Source: Sulfitobacter guttiformis (GTDB lineage Bacteria > Pseudomonadota > Alphaproteobacteria > Rhodobacterales > Rhodobacteraceae). Taken from it: a stretch of 64,000 nt of DNA. Of this stretch, positions 17,295 to 26,338 are shown piece after piece. Below the pieces are notes generated by a model that saw only the letters and a program-made list of their open reading frames with translations, was not told the DNA's origin and did not search any database. Every line of letters begins with the position of its first letter. Positions within the stretch are counted from its first letter, which is position 1. The translations under genes and the position numbers were made by a program. The DNA is taken from assembly GCF_003610455.1 (NCBI RefSeq), contig NZ_RAQK01000001.1, positions 1,550,001 to 1,614,000 of the forward strand, given 5' to 3'.

Positions 17295-17990
17295 TCACGG
17301 GGAAAGGCGGACCCGATATAACCCCAAATAGTGAGGGAGCGCCGCATCAAGAACGGATTGTAAATCCGGCGGCACGTCGGGCAGTGGCCCTTCTGAACCC
17401 GAAATTCTCGTGCTTTTATGGACTGCGCCGTACCAGTGCTTCGCCCAGATACCATCTTCGGATCGAGGCCCAGCTTGCCATTTCAGCATCGCAGGATCAA
17501 ACGGAAGATCGATCTCATTGCACAAGGCCCGCAGCATCACCTCGGGCTGCGCACGAATATCAGTGCTATCAATCACAATACCGCCGAGTTTCTGGAAAAG
17601 CGCAGTTTGCTGGACAAAACCTATATCTTGGAGAGTTGGAGCTTCGCGCTTTTCGGCATAGCTCGCGATTACGCGTGCGGGGTGACGGATCAGATGTATG
17701 TTGATGCAATCCGCTGCCCACTCAAGCGGAAAATCCGCTAGCATGTGATGGGGCATGTGCTTCATGTAAAGGTGCGGTGTACCGGATTGCTCGCAAGAGC
17801 GCGCCACTACATCCACATCTGTTTCATGAGTCCGTAGAATATCCTCGGCTACCGGATGATCGGCCCCTGAAATCTTGAGGTAGGGCGCATAAAACGGCTC
17901 GTCCATCACAGTAAAATCTGCGCGCGATCCAAAAGAGTACATCATGGCGGTACTCAAATTCCGCGGCCCCGACCACATCGCAATCCTCAT
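17295..17990 (-). CDS. Sulfotransferase-like family protein
   Basis: A 231-residue protein with the P-loop-like PAPS-binding motif WSGPRNLSTAMMYSF near residues 6-20 and MDEPFYAPYL soon after. A later NIHLIRHPARVIASYAEK block, near residues 92-109, matches the conserved Arg/Ser PAPS-contact helix. This is the cytosolic family annotated as sulfotransferase or sulfotransferase-like in alphaproteobacteria; acceptors are unknown. A second ATG 12 bases in (IAM) is less likely. It follows the PfkB kinase gene after a 73-base gap, so co-transcription with maeB and the kinase is possible. Confidence 0.72.
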   Translation of the reverse strand: MRIAMWSGPRNLSTAMMYSFGSRADFTVMDEPFYAPYLKISGADHPVAEDILRTHETDVDVVARSCEQSGTPHLYMKHMPHHMLADFPLEWAADCINIHLIRHPARVIASYAEKREAPTLQDIGFVQQTALFQKLGGIVIDSTDIRAQPEVMLRALCNEIDLPFDPAMLKWQAGPRSEDGIWAKHWYGAVHKSTRISGSEGPLPDVPPDLQSVLDAALPHYLGLYRVRLSP

Positions 17991-18063
17991 GTGTTCTTTC
18001 CTGTTGCAAAAAATACGACCAAAGCAGTTTCTAAAACGCTGTAAACTGAAGCCACGTGGGACA

Positions 18064-18930
18064 CTATGTACCGAACTCGTCCTGAATTTCTTTGAGATCA
18101 GGTATCACATCTGCGGTTCCGCGTCGCGTGACCATCAGAGCGGCAGCCATGAGCGCCAGATCAATCGCTGCGGCCATATCCATCCCGCGATCAAGGCCGG
18201 CCACAAGATAACCGGTAAATGTATCTCCTGCACCCGTGGTATCGACAGCTTCCACGTGGTAGGCATCAAACTGCTTTATCCCCGCATTAGAGACCCATCT
18301 ACATCCCTGCGCGCCAAGTGTGATGATCACGTCCGCCACGCCAAGCGCTTCTACACTTTGTCCCGTTGCTTCCAGCAACTGGGCCGCCTCGACCTCGTTG
18401 AGCACCAGTAAATCAATCCTGCCCAACAGCCGTTCAATCGCAAAGGAATCGAAGGGGGCAGCAGCATAAACGACACGAAGGCCCAAAGACTGCGCCGTGA
18501 TTGCCGCGTATTCCTGACCGTTGGTTTCGTTTTGCATCAGCAAAAAATCTTTGTGCGATGCCTCGGCTAACGCAGTGCCTATGATCGCCTCTGTAAGTTG
18601 CACATTCGCACCCTGAAACAGGACGATGCTGTTTTCACCCTGCGGGTCTATCAGGATGTTTGCATGTCCTGTAGGCGCTTCGATCTGGGCGATATGGGGC
18701 GTATCAACCCCGTATTCCATCAGTCGGTCACGGGTCCATCGCCCGTCAGCACCGATCGCGCCAATATGTGACACACGCGCGGCGCCCCGTGCAGCCGCCA
18801 CAGACATGTTTGCTCCTTTGCCCCCCAGACCAAACCCGTAACTTACTGCAGCCAGCGTCTCACCCGGCGCTGGAAGATGCGGCACCTCATAGAAATTATC
18901 GATGTTGATCGAACCGAGGTTCCAGATCAT
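18064..18930 (-). CDS. PfkB/ribokinase family carbohydrate kinase
   Basis: A 288-residue sugar kinase. N-terminal NLGSINIDNFYEVPHLPAPGE and GGKGANMSVAAARGA (about 36-50) are the two ribokinase-type substrate blocks. The C-terminal AVDTTGAGDTFTGYLVAG has the anion hole and the catalytic Asp near residue 236. The N-x-GG-KGAN pattern is closest to ribokinase, but the protein is shorter than E. coli RbsK and no ribose transporter lies nearby, so the substrate is open. Its ATG overlaps the maeB stop (ATGA). Confidence 0.85.
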   Translation of the reverse strand: MIWNLGSINIDNFYEVPHLPAPGETLAAVSYGFGLGGKGANMSVAAARGAARVSHIGAIGADGRWTRDRLMEYGVDTPHIAQIEAPTGHANILIDPQGENSIVLFQGANVQLTEAIIGTALAEASHKDFLLMQNETNGQEYAAITAQSLGLRVVYAAAPFDSFAIERLLGRIDLLVLNEVEAAQLLEATGQSVEALGVADVIITLGAQGCRWVSNAGIKQFDAYHVEAVDTTGAGDTFTGYLVAGLDRGMDMAAAIDLALMAAALMVTRRGTADVIPDLKEIQDEFGT

Positions 18931-21185
18931 CCGCCCACCTTTGACGCTGCCAGTATCGCCATGTTGAGAATATCGTTAGTTGTCGATGTCGATGAGGCAA
19001 TCTGGATCGACTGGTCCAGCCCTGTCAGGATGGGGCCTATGACCGTGGCGCCTGCCATTTCCTGCATCAACTTGACCGATATACTGGCAGAGTGCCGCGC
19101 AGGTACGATCAGGATGTTAGCAGGGCCGGTAAGGCGCGAGAATGGATATTTCTTCTGGCTTTCGACGTTGAGCGCGACATCGACTGTCATCTCGCCTTCA
19201 TACTCGAAATCAACACCGCGCTGGTCCAGTACATTTGGCGCAAGGTGCATTTTCTCTGCACGCTCCGATACCGGATAACCGAAGGTCGAGAAACTCACAA
19301 ATGCCACGCGCGGTTCAAGCCCCAGATGCCGCGCCACACGCGCACCGCTTTCGGCGATGTTGGCTAGGTCGACATCGCTGGGCCATTCATGAACAAGTGT
19401 ATCCCCGATCAGAACAATCCGCCCCTTGTGCAAAACCGCTGTAATGCCTGCGGCGCCCCCTTGGGCATTTGCATCGAAGACATGGTTAATACGATCAAGA
19501 ATATGTGCGGATTTACGGGTGGCACCTGTAACCAATCCCTCACCATGGCCATGCGCCAACATCAGCGCAGCAAACACATGGCGGTCCGTCGCAGCGAGGC
19601 GATGCACGTCTTTGTTATCAAATCCACGCCGTTGCAAGCGCTTGTATAGGAAGGATTTGTACAGATCCAGATGTTGGGTATTGGCAGCGTTCACAACTTC
19701 CAGTTCGCTAATGGCATCCTCCAGACCGGCCGCAATCAGCTTGCTCTTCACATCGTCGGGCCGCCCTACAACCAACGCTTTTCCCAAACCTTGCCGCTGG
19801 TACATTACAGCCGCGCGCAGCACCTTCGGATCATCACCTTCGGCAAAGATCATCCGCGCCTGATTGCTCCGCGCCCTTGAGTTGATTCCCCGCATCACAT
19901 TAGCAGTAGGATCAAGACGTGATTTGAGACCTGCCTCGTATGCCTCCATATCAATGATTGGGCGGCGCGCCGCACCGGTATCCATCCCTGCCTTTGCGAC
20001 CGCAGGCGGAATACGGTGGATCAGGCGGGGATCAAAAGGTGTGGGAATGATATAATCCCGACCAAAGCTGAGGTTCTTGCCATAGGCAAGGGCCACCTCG
20101 TCGGGCACATCCTCACGGGCCAACTGAGCCAAGGCATGGGCGCAGGCAATTTTCATCTCGTCATTGATCGCACGTGCGTTGATGTCGAGTGCACCGCGGA
20201 ACAGATAGGGGAAGCCCAGAACGTTATTCACCTGATTGGGATAGTCACTGCGCCCGGTTGCCACGATCGCATCGCTGCGCACGGCATGCGCTTCTTCGGG
20301 AGTAATTTCAGGATCAGGATTCGCCATGGCGAAAATCACCGGATCGGGCGCCATGCTGGCAACCATCTCTGCCGTCACCGCCCCCTTGACTGACACGCCC
20401 AAAAAAACATCCGCACCCTTCATCGCATCGCCAAGGGTGCGCGCATCAGTACTGGCAGCGTGGGCCGATTTCCACTGGTTCATTCCCTCTGTGCGGCCTT
20501 GATAAATCACGCCCTTGGTATCGCACATAATGCAGTTGTTGTGTCGTGCACCCATCGCCTTCAGCAACTCGAGGCAGGCAATGCCCGCAGCACCCGCACC
20601 ATTGAGAACGATTTTCACATCCTCGATCTTTTTTCCGGAAATCTTGAGCGCGTTCAGCAGACCTGCCGCACAAATCACAGCTGTACCGTGCTGGTCATCG
20701 TGAAATACGGGAATGTCCATTTCCTCCTTCAAACGCTGCTCGATAATGAAACACTCGGGCGCTTTGATATCTTCGAGGTTGATTCCGCCAAATGTCGGTC
20801 CCATCAGCTTGACCGCGTTGATGAAAGCCTCGGTGTCTTCGGTGTCCAGCTCGATATCAATGGAGTTCACATCAGCAAAGCGTTTAAAAAGGACTGCCTT
20901 TCCTTCCATCACCGGCTTTGACGCCAGCGCGCCGAGGTTACCCAACCCCAGCACAGCAGTACCGTTGGAAATGACCGCGACCAGATTACCCTTGTTGGTA
21001 TAATCGTAGGCAAGCTGCGGATCAGCCGCGATCGCCTCGCATGGAACAGCCACACCCGGAGAATAGGCAAGCGACAAATCGCGTTGCGTCGACATCGGCA
21101 CTGTCGCGGTAATCTCAAATTTGCCCGGTGTCGGCTCGAGGTGGAAGGCAAGCGCCTCTTCGGAAGTTACTTTGTTTCTGGTCAC
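18927..21185 (-). CDS. maeB: NADP-dependent malic enzyme with phosphotransacetylase-like domain
   Basis: Oxidatively decarboxylates malate to pyruvate, making NADPH. The 752-residue protein is the long bacterial form. The malic enzyme part (about 1-430) has SLAYSPGVAVPC, PVFHDDQHGTAVI and the nucleotide fold VLNGAGAAGIA. The C-terminal part (about 440-752) resembles phosphate acetyltransferase, with VTGATRKSAHILDRI and later PANILIVPARHSASI. That domain is not expected to be catalytic and serves regulation or oligomerisation in known members. GTG start at 21185. It overlaps the downstream kinase gene by 4 bases. Confidence 0.93.
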   Translation of the reverse strand: MTRNKVTSEEALAFHLEPTPGKFEITATVPMSTQRDLSLAYSPGVAVPCEAIAADPQLAYDYTNKGNLVAVISNGTAVLGLGNLGALASKPVMEGKAVLFKRFADVNSIDIELDTEDTEAFINAVKLMGPTFGGINLEDIKAPECFIIEQRLKEEMDIPVFHDDQHGTAVICAAGLLNALKISGKKIEDVKIVLNGAGAAGIACLELLKAMGARHNNCIMCDTKGVIYQGRTEGMNQWKSAHAASTDARTLGDAMKGADVFLGVSVKGAVTAEMVASMAPDPVIFAMANPDPEITPEEAHAVRSDAIVATGRSDYPNQVNNVLGFPYLFRGALDINARAINDEMKIACAHALAQLAREDVPDEVALAYGKNLSFGRDYIIPTPFDPRLIHRIPPAVAKAGMDTGAARRPIIDMEAYEAGLKSRLDPTANVMRGINSRARSNQARMIFAEGDDPKVLRAAVMYQRQGLGKALVVGRPDDVKSKLIAAGLEDAISELEVVNAANTQHLDLYKSFLYKRLQRRGFDNKDVHRLAATDRHVFAALMLAHGHGEGLVTGATRKSAHILDRINHVFDANAQGGAAGITAVLHKGRIVLIGDTLVHEWPSDVDLANIAESGARVARHLGLEPRVAFVSFSTFGYPVSERAEKMHLAPNVLDQRGVDFEYEGEMTVDVALNVESQKKYPFSRLTGPANILIVPARHSASISVKLMQEMAGATVIGPILTGLDQSIQIASSTSTTNDILNMAILAASKVGG

Positions 21186-21243
21186 GGGCTGCCACTTTCA
21201 TCTAGGTTTTCACAGTCATACCCCTAGGACCGCCTACGTTCAA

Positions 21244-22971
21244 TCAGGCGACGAAACGAACCCAGTCATGATTTTTGACAAATGTGGCATGACGTTCGGG
21301 GAAATCCACCTCAAGACGGGACAGCGCCCAGCGGATCACCTGTGGCCGTTCACAGTGGTTTGCGCACCAGATAATCCGGATAAGCGTTTGCCAGCGTGTA
21401 GGCTGCGCTTTGAACGCCTGCTCTAGCGCAATTAATTCGGATTTGGGTTGCTCCAATGCTTTGTGACAGTCAGCCAGCAAAAGACACAGATCCAGACTGG
21501 TGGTCACCATTTCCCGATGCTTTTCCAGCAAGGCCAGCGCTTGATCCGCAGCCCCTGCCTTCAATACGCGTTTTGCCAAAACAGCGAGGGACTTGTCATC
21601 TGGTACAGTTGGCAAGCGGCCGAGGAGGGTCACGACAAAGGCCATCACCTGCGCAGCGCCGCCACTCGAAACAGAGGTCGGTACGATGCCGTCCCTAGCG
21701 AAGTCCGGCTCTTTAAGAGGATCTTCACTACTAAAATCAGCAAAAAAGCTAATATAGCGGCACTGGCTCGCGATAGCGTGGGGCCAGAAGTCTGCCCAGC
21801 GTTTTTTGGCGGTCTGCAAAGTGCCCAGTTCAATAACATAGGTATCGGGACTAGCAAAAAGCATGTTGGTGAAACCGGCACCGTGATGGGAAATCATCAT
21901 CTCGGCTTGTGCCATAATAGCAATCTGTTCGAGCGGCGCGAGATCTTCGAATATGACGTATTCAAAACCAAAGCGCAGCAAATGCTCCAATAACAGATCC
22001 TGCCCCGCCAAAGGCCGCGCCCTGCTTTGTGCATCTCCACGTCCGATGAAAAAACGCTTTGGCAAATGGCTGAAGTTGTGTCCCTCAATCGCTTTAAGCG
22101 CCCGCCGGCGCAGTGAAAGAAGCGCGCTACTGACGGAGTTCATGGCGAGGTTTTGCATGAAACCAACCGTTCCTGGCACAATACCAGACGGGGCCACCTC
22201 CCCCAGCTTTTCCATATCGGCCGCTGGCATCTGGCAGATTCCACCAAAAAAATCATAGGCCGTCAGAACGAGGTCGTATTCCTTTGGTGCGCGCTCAAAA
22301 AACACCCGCCCCGCGTACTCAGGAAACAGCGCGGCCACAAAGGCGTCTGCAAAATTGCGGTGCTTGTCTTCTTGATTGGGAAAATGAAAATAGACATTTC
22401 CTTGGAATCCCACTGCATCCAACACGCACAATTGGCTGAGTGATTCAGTGATAAAATGATAATAGTTAAATGTGTTCCGGCACTCGATCGCAAAGTCCAG
22501 ATCAGGCTCCAGAAAGGTCATTTCGAGCGGGATTTTTTTTCCCGCGTTGGTGGCGCTGCACTTTGCGAAATATTCATCAAGCTTTGAGCCGCGTCCGGTA
22601 TCCTCGTCCTCGCAGCTTTCGCTACCCCATAAGAAGGTGTTGATCAGGCGTGTGGCGGAAGCACCGGACAAAACCAGCGCCTCTCGTGCAAGGAGGTGAG
22701 ATTTTCGGAAACTGGCCTGCTCAACCACTGCGGGCACCGAATTTACTTCGACAGCCGATTTGAACCGCTTACCCTTATCGACAGAAGTGAGATACGATTG
22801 GATTTTGGCATTAATCTCTGTGTGCGCGCTCACGGCGAAGCCCTCGATGACCGGCAAGGGTACTTTGCGCCAGAAAAATTCCGGTTCTTGTAATAGCTTC
22901 AGGCCCTCGTCCTGCCATGGATTGAGGAACAGCGCGGTAGGGTCAGAAGAAAGATCGATCTTGTTGCGCAC
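21244..22971 (-). CDS. Glycosyltransferase family 61 protein
   Basis: A 575-residue protein with the DUF563/GT61 core. FNYYHFITESLSQLCVLDA comes near residues 165-184. FFIGRGDAQSRA and FEYVIFEDLAPLEQIAIMAQAE follow, and then MMISHHGAGFTNMLFASP near 355-372. The C-terminal 120 residues (LAKRVLKAGAADQALALLEKH and on) look like helical TPR-type repeats. GT61 enzymes transfer pentoses or hexoses to surface glycans; the acceptor here is unknown. It starts with GTG at 22971, with GGAGG 11 bases upstream. No other glycan genes are adjacent, which is unusual for this family. Confidence 0.8.
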   Translation of the reverse strand: MRNKIDLSSDPTALFLNPWQDEGLKLLQEPEFFWRKVPLPVIEGFAVSAHTEINAKIQSYLTSVDKGKRFKSAVEVNSVPAVVEQASFRKSHLLAREALVLSGASATRLINTFLWGSESCEDEDTGRGSKLDEYFAKCSATNAGKKIPLEMTFLEPDLDFAIECRNTFNYYHFITESLSQLCVLDAVGFQGNVYFHFPNQEDKHRNFADAFVAALFPEYAGRVFFERAPKEYDLVLTAYDFFGGICQMPAADMEKLGEVAPSGIVPGTVGFMQNLAMNSVSSALLSLRRRALKAIEGHNFSHLPKRFFIGRGDAQSRARPLAGQDLLLEHLLRFGFEYVIFEDLAPLEQIAIMAQAEMMISHHGAGFTNMLFASPDTYVIELGTLQTAKKRWADFWPHAIASQCRYISFFADFSSEDPLKEPDFARDGIVPTSVSSGGAAQVMAFVVTLLGRLPTVPDDKSLAVLAKRVLKAGAADQALALLEKHREMVTTSLDLCLLLADCHKALEQPKSELIALEQAFKAQPTRWQTLIRIIWCANHCERPQVIRWALSRLEVDFPERHATFVKNHDWVRFVA

Positions 22972-23100
22972 TGTTCGGTTATCCTCCTCGGAACAAGGTT
23001 AAAGGCCTTTTAGCACATTAACCCAAAGCGTCTATATCGTCGGCCCCCTTCCCTCGGTCGCGATGGTTTTGTAAGGACAACACATGCGAGGGGGAAGCAT

Positions 23101-25743
23101 ATGAACACCGGAACAGTCACGCCCATGATGGCCCAGTATCTGGAGATCAAATCCGGCTATCCGGATGCCCTTCTGTTTTACCGAATGGGCGATTTCTACG
23201 AACTTTTCTTTGACGATGCAGTTGCCGCCGCCGAAGCGCTGGATATTGCGCTCACCAAACGTGGAAAGCACGCCGGCGAAGATATCCCGATGTGCGGTGT
23301 CCCGTTTCATGCTGCTGAAGGTTATCTGCTCACGTTGATCCGCAAGGGATTCCGCGTCGCCGTTGGTGAACAGCTCGAGACGCCAGCTGAGGCCAAGAAG
23401 CGCGGCAATAAATCCGTGGTCAAACGCGATGTTGTCAGGCTGGTCACGCCCGGCACGCTGACCGAGGAGTCATTACTTGAGGCACGGCGACACAATTACC
23501 TCGCTGCATTTGCAGAGGTCCGCGATAACCATGCGCTGGCCTGGGTCGATATCTCGACAGGCGCGTTTCATGTGATGACAGTCCCACTCGTGCGACTGGG
23601 ACCAGAGCTGGCGCGGCTGGCACCATCTGAACTCCTCATCGCTGAAGGGAGGGAATCTGAACATCGTGAGTTAGAAGCGGAATTTGGTCTTTCTTTAACG
23701 GAACTCGCCCGCGCAAGTTTTGACAGCACCGGCGCCGAGGCCAGACTATGCTCATTATTCGGTGTATCCTCATTGGACGCTTTCGGGAGCTTTAGCCGCG
23801 CAGAGATCTCTGCGATGGGCGCGGTGATCGAATATTTGCACCTGACCCAAAAGGGAAATTTGCCGTTACTGCGCAAACCGGTAAAGGAGACCGAGGCGCG
23901 CACTGTGCAGATTGATGCCTCCACCCGCCGTAATCTGGAACTCACCCACGCATTATCTGGGGGGCGCGCTGGAACGTTGCTGGCCGTTATGGACCGCACT
24001 GTGACCGCAGGAGGTGCGCGCCTTTTGGAGAGACGCATCTCGAGCCCATCACGCGTATTAGACACGATTCATGCACGTTTAGATGCCGTTGATTTTGCGG
24101 CGGCAAACCAGCGTATTGCTGGCAATATTCGGGATCGTTTGCGCGCTGTTCCTGACCTAGAGCGTGCTTTATCTCGCCTTTCACTTGATCGCGGCGGCCC
24201 CCGTGATCTCGCTTCTGTGCGCAACGGGCTGGCAGAGGCTTCGTATCTCAACAGTGCCCTGATGGATCATGATCTTCCCGAGCTCCTAAAAATCGCTGTT
24301 AAAAATCTTTCGGGTCATGAAGCGCTGGTGTCCCTGCTTGATGAGGCGCTGGTGGCGGAGCCGCCAATGATGGTCCGCGATGGCGGATTTATCGCCCAAG
24401 GATATCACTCCGAGCTGGACGACGTGCGGCAGCTGCGCGACGAAGGGCGCAGTGTAGTGGCAAGAATGCAGGCGCAATTCGTCTCTGATACAGGCATTTC
24501 GTCTCTTAAAATAAAACACAACAATGTCTTAGGTTATTTCATTGAGACGACCACTACCCATGCTGAGAGAATGCTCTCTGCACCGCTGTCCGACACGTTC
24601 ATACACCGTCAAACCACCGCAAATCAGGTCCGCTTTACCACAGTCGAGTTGTCAGAACTTGAGACCAAAATACTTAATGCGGGCAACCATGCGCTTGAAT
24701 TGGAAAAGCAGATTTACGCCAGCATAAGAAATGCCGTTCTTGAAAATGCAGGCGAAATAGGCGCTACATCGGCGGCTTTAGCCGAACTTGATCTGGCTGC
24801 TGCCCTTGCCGATCTTGCGCAATCGGAAAATTGGGTAAGACCGACTGTCGACAATTCCCGTGCCTTTGATATCCAAGGTGGGCGGCATCCCGTCGTAGAG
24901 CGTGCATTAGCGCAACAATCAGGGGCGCAATTCGTTGCAAACGATTGCAATCTGAGTGCTGATACAAGCGCAGCAATCTGGCTCCTGACTGGCCCGAACA
25001 TGGCCGGCAAATCAACCTACCTACGCCAGAACGCATTGATGGCTCTAATCGCGCAGATGGGCAGCTACGTTCCGGCCCGTTCTGCTCATATCGGATTGGT
25101 GAGCCAGCTGTTCAGCCGTGTCGGGGCGTCAGATGATCTTGCGCGGGGCCGCTCGACATTTATGGTCGAGATGGTCGAGACCGCAGCAATTCTCAATCAG
25201 GCAGATGACCGTGCATTGGTGATCCTTGACGAGATCGGGCGCGGCACCGCAACCTATGATGGTCTATCGATCGCATGGGCCACGCTTGAACATTTACACG
25301 ATGTAAATCGTGCTCGCGCACTATTTGCAACGCACTATCATGAAATGACCGCTCTCGCCGGAAAACTGGATGGCGTTGATAACGCAACCGTGACGGTAAA
25401 GGAGTGGGAGGGCGAAGTTATCTTTTTACACGAAGTAAAAAAAGGGGCGGCTGACCGATCTTACGGAGTGCAAGTGGCGCAGCTTGCCGGTCTCCCCGCT
25501 GCCGTGATCGCGCGCGCGCGTGTTGTTCTGGAAGCGCTGGAAAAAGGTGAGCGTGAAGGCGGTGCCAAGCAGAAAACCCTGATTGATGACCTGCCCTTGT
25601 TTGCGACAGCACCCACCCAGCCGCCAGCAAAAGCGAAACCGTCGGCCCTTGATGCCCTGATGGGTGAGATCATGCCCGACGATCTTTCACCGCGCGAAGC
25701 CCTTGAACTGATCTACAAACTGAAAGAGGCGGCCAAATCCTGA
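23101..25743 (+). CDS. mutS: DNA mismatch repair protein MutS
   Basis: Recognises mismatched bases and starts methyl-independent or MutL-dependent repair. The 880-residue protein has the mismatch-binding N-terminus (MMAQYLEIKSGYPDALLFYRMGDFYELFFDD, here shown only as the family feature containing the F-x-E motif GDFYELF). Walker A GPNMAGKSTYLRQ lies near residue 631, and VILDEIGRGTATYDG with Walker B near 709. The C-terminal GEIMPDDLSPREALELIYKLK is the tetramerisation tail. The ATG at 23101 has GAGGGGGAAGC before it. It is divergent from the GT61 gene, and an inverted repeat covers its stop codon. Confidence 0.97.
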   Translation: MNTGTVTPMMAQYLEIKSGYPDALLFYRMGDFYELFFDDAVAAAEALDIALTKRGKHAGEDIPMCGVPFHAAEGYLLTLIRKGFRVAVGEQLETPAEAKKRGNKSVVKRDVVRLVTPGTLTEESLLEARRHNYLAAFAEVRDNHALAWVDISTGAFHVMTVPLVRLGPELARLAPSELLIAEGRESEHRELEAEFGLSLTELARASFDSTGAEARLCSLFGVSSLDAFGSFSRAEISAMGAVIEYLHLTQKGNLPLLRKPVKETEARTVQIDASTRRNLELTHALSGGRAGTLLAVMDRTVTAGGARLLERRISSPSRVLDTIHARLDAVDFAAANQRIAGNIRDRLRAVPDLERALSRLSLDRGGPRDLASVRNGLAEASYLNSALMDHDLPELLKIAVKNLSGHEALVSLLDEALVAEPPMMVRDGGFIAQGYHSELDDVRQLRDEGRSVVARMQAQFVSDTGISSLKIKHNNVLGYFIETTTTHAERMLSAPLSDTFIHRQTTANQVRFTTVELSELETKILNAGNHALELEKQIYASIRNAVLENAGEIGATSAALAELDLAAALADLAQSENWVRPTVDNSRAFDIQGGRHPVVERALAQQSGAQFVANDCNLSADTSAAIWLLTGPNMAGKSTYLRQNALMALIAQMGSYVPARSAHIGLVSQLFSRVGASDDLARGRSTFMVEMVETAAILNQADDRALVILDEIGRGTATYDGLSIAWATLEHLHDVNRARALFATHYHEMTALAGKLDGVDNATVTVKEWEGEVIFLHEVKKGAADRSYGVQVAQLAGLPAAVIARARVVLEALEKGEREGGAKQKTLIDDLPLFATAPTQPPAKAKPSALDALMGEIMPDDLSPREALELIYKLKEAAKS

Positions 25744-25750
25744 CCGCCTC
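25726..25750. terminator. Inverted repeat over the mutS stop codon
   Basis: Perfect 7-base arms GAGGCGG (25726-25732) and CCGCCTC (25744-25750), between the convergent mutS and grpE genes. No proper U-run follows on either strand, so termination is plausible but unproven. Confidence 0.35.
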
Positions 25751-25774
25751 CTCCTAAAATCAATTTGCCAAAAT

Positions 25775-26329
25775 TTAACCTGGCGTAGACGAAACGCCAA
25801 CCTGCGCGGGCCGCAACAAACGGTCATGAAGCATAAACCCTTCGCCAGCAACCTGAATGATATCGCCTGCTTTTGTGTCCGGCACAGGCGCTTCAAACAT
25901 TGCCTGATGCACCTTAGGATCAAACCGGTCACCGACTTCTGGTGTGATCGAAACGATACCGTGCTTTTTAAATACCGACACCAGCTCGCGCATGGTGAGG
26001 TCAATGCCTTCAAGCAATGGCCCCGATACTGCACGCTGCTCTTCTGTTGCAGCCTCCAATGCGCGCTTCATGTTGTCGTAAACCGACAGCATATCGCGAG
26101 CGAGCTTTGAACCGCCGTAATTTTCGGCCTCACGCCGATCTTTATCGGAGCGTTTGCGCGCATTTTCTGCATCTGCCAGCGCACGCGTAAAGCGGTCTTT
26201 ATACTTGTCACGCTCGGCAACTAATTCTTCGAGCGCCAGTTCGGCCTCGTCAATTTCTTCCATCTCGTTAGCATAAGCCTCTGCTTCTGCATCTTCGGGA
26301 TCATCCAAAAAATCGTTCGGGTCTGCCAT
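25775..26329 (-). CDS. grpE: Nucleotide exchange factor GrpE
   Basis: Exchange factor for DnaK. The 184-residue protein has an acidic disordered N-terminus (DPNDFLDDPEDAEAEAYANEMEE), then a long coiled-coil helix with AELERDKYKDRFTRALADAENARKR-like spacing. The compact C-terminal beta domain ends in GDIIQVAGEGFMLHDRLLRPAQVGVS. AGAGG lies upstream of the ATG. It lies 9 bases downstream of hrcA, so the heat-shock repressor and the exchange factor form one operon. Confidence 0.95.
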   Translation of the reverse strand: MADPNDFLDDPEDAEAEAYANEMEEIDEAELALEELVAERDKYKDRFTRALADAENARKRSDKDRREAENYGGSKLARDMLSVYDNMKRALEAATEEQRAVSGPLLEGIDLTMRELVSVFKKHGIVSITPEVGDRFDPKVHQAMFEAPVPDTKAGDIIQVAGEGFMLHDRLLRPAQVGVSSTPG

Positions 26330-26338
26330 TTTTTACCT

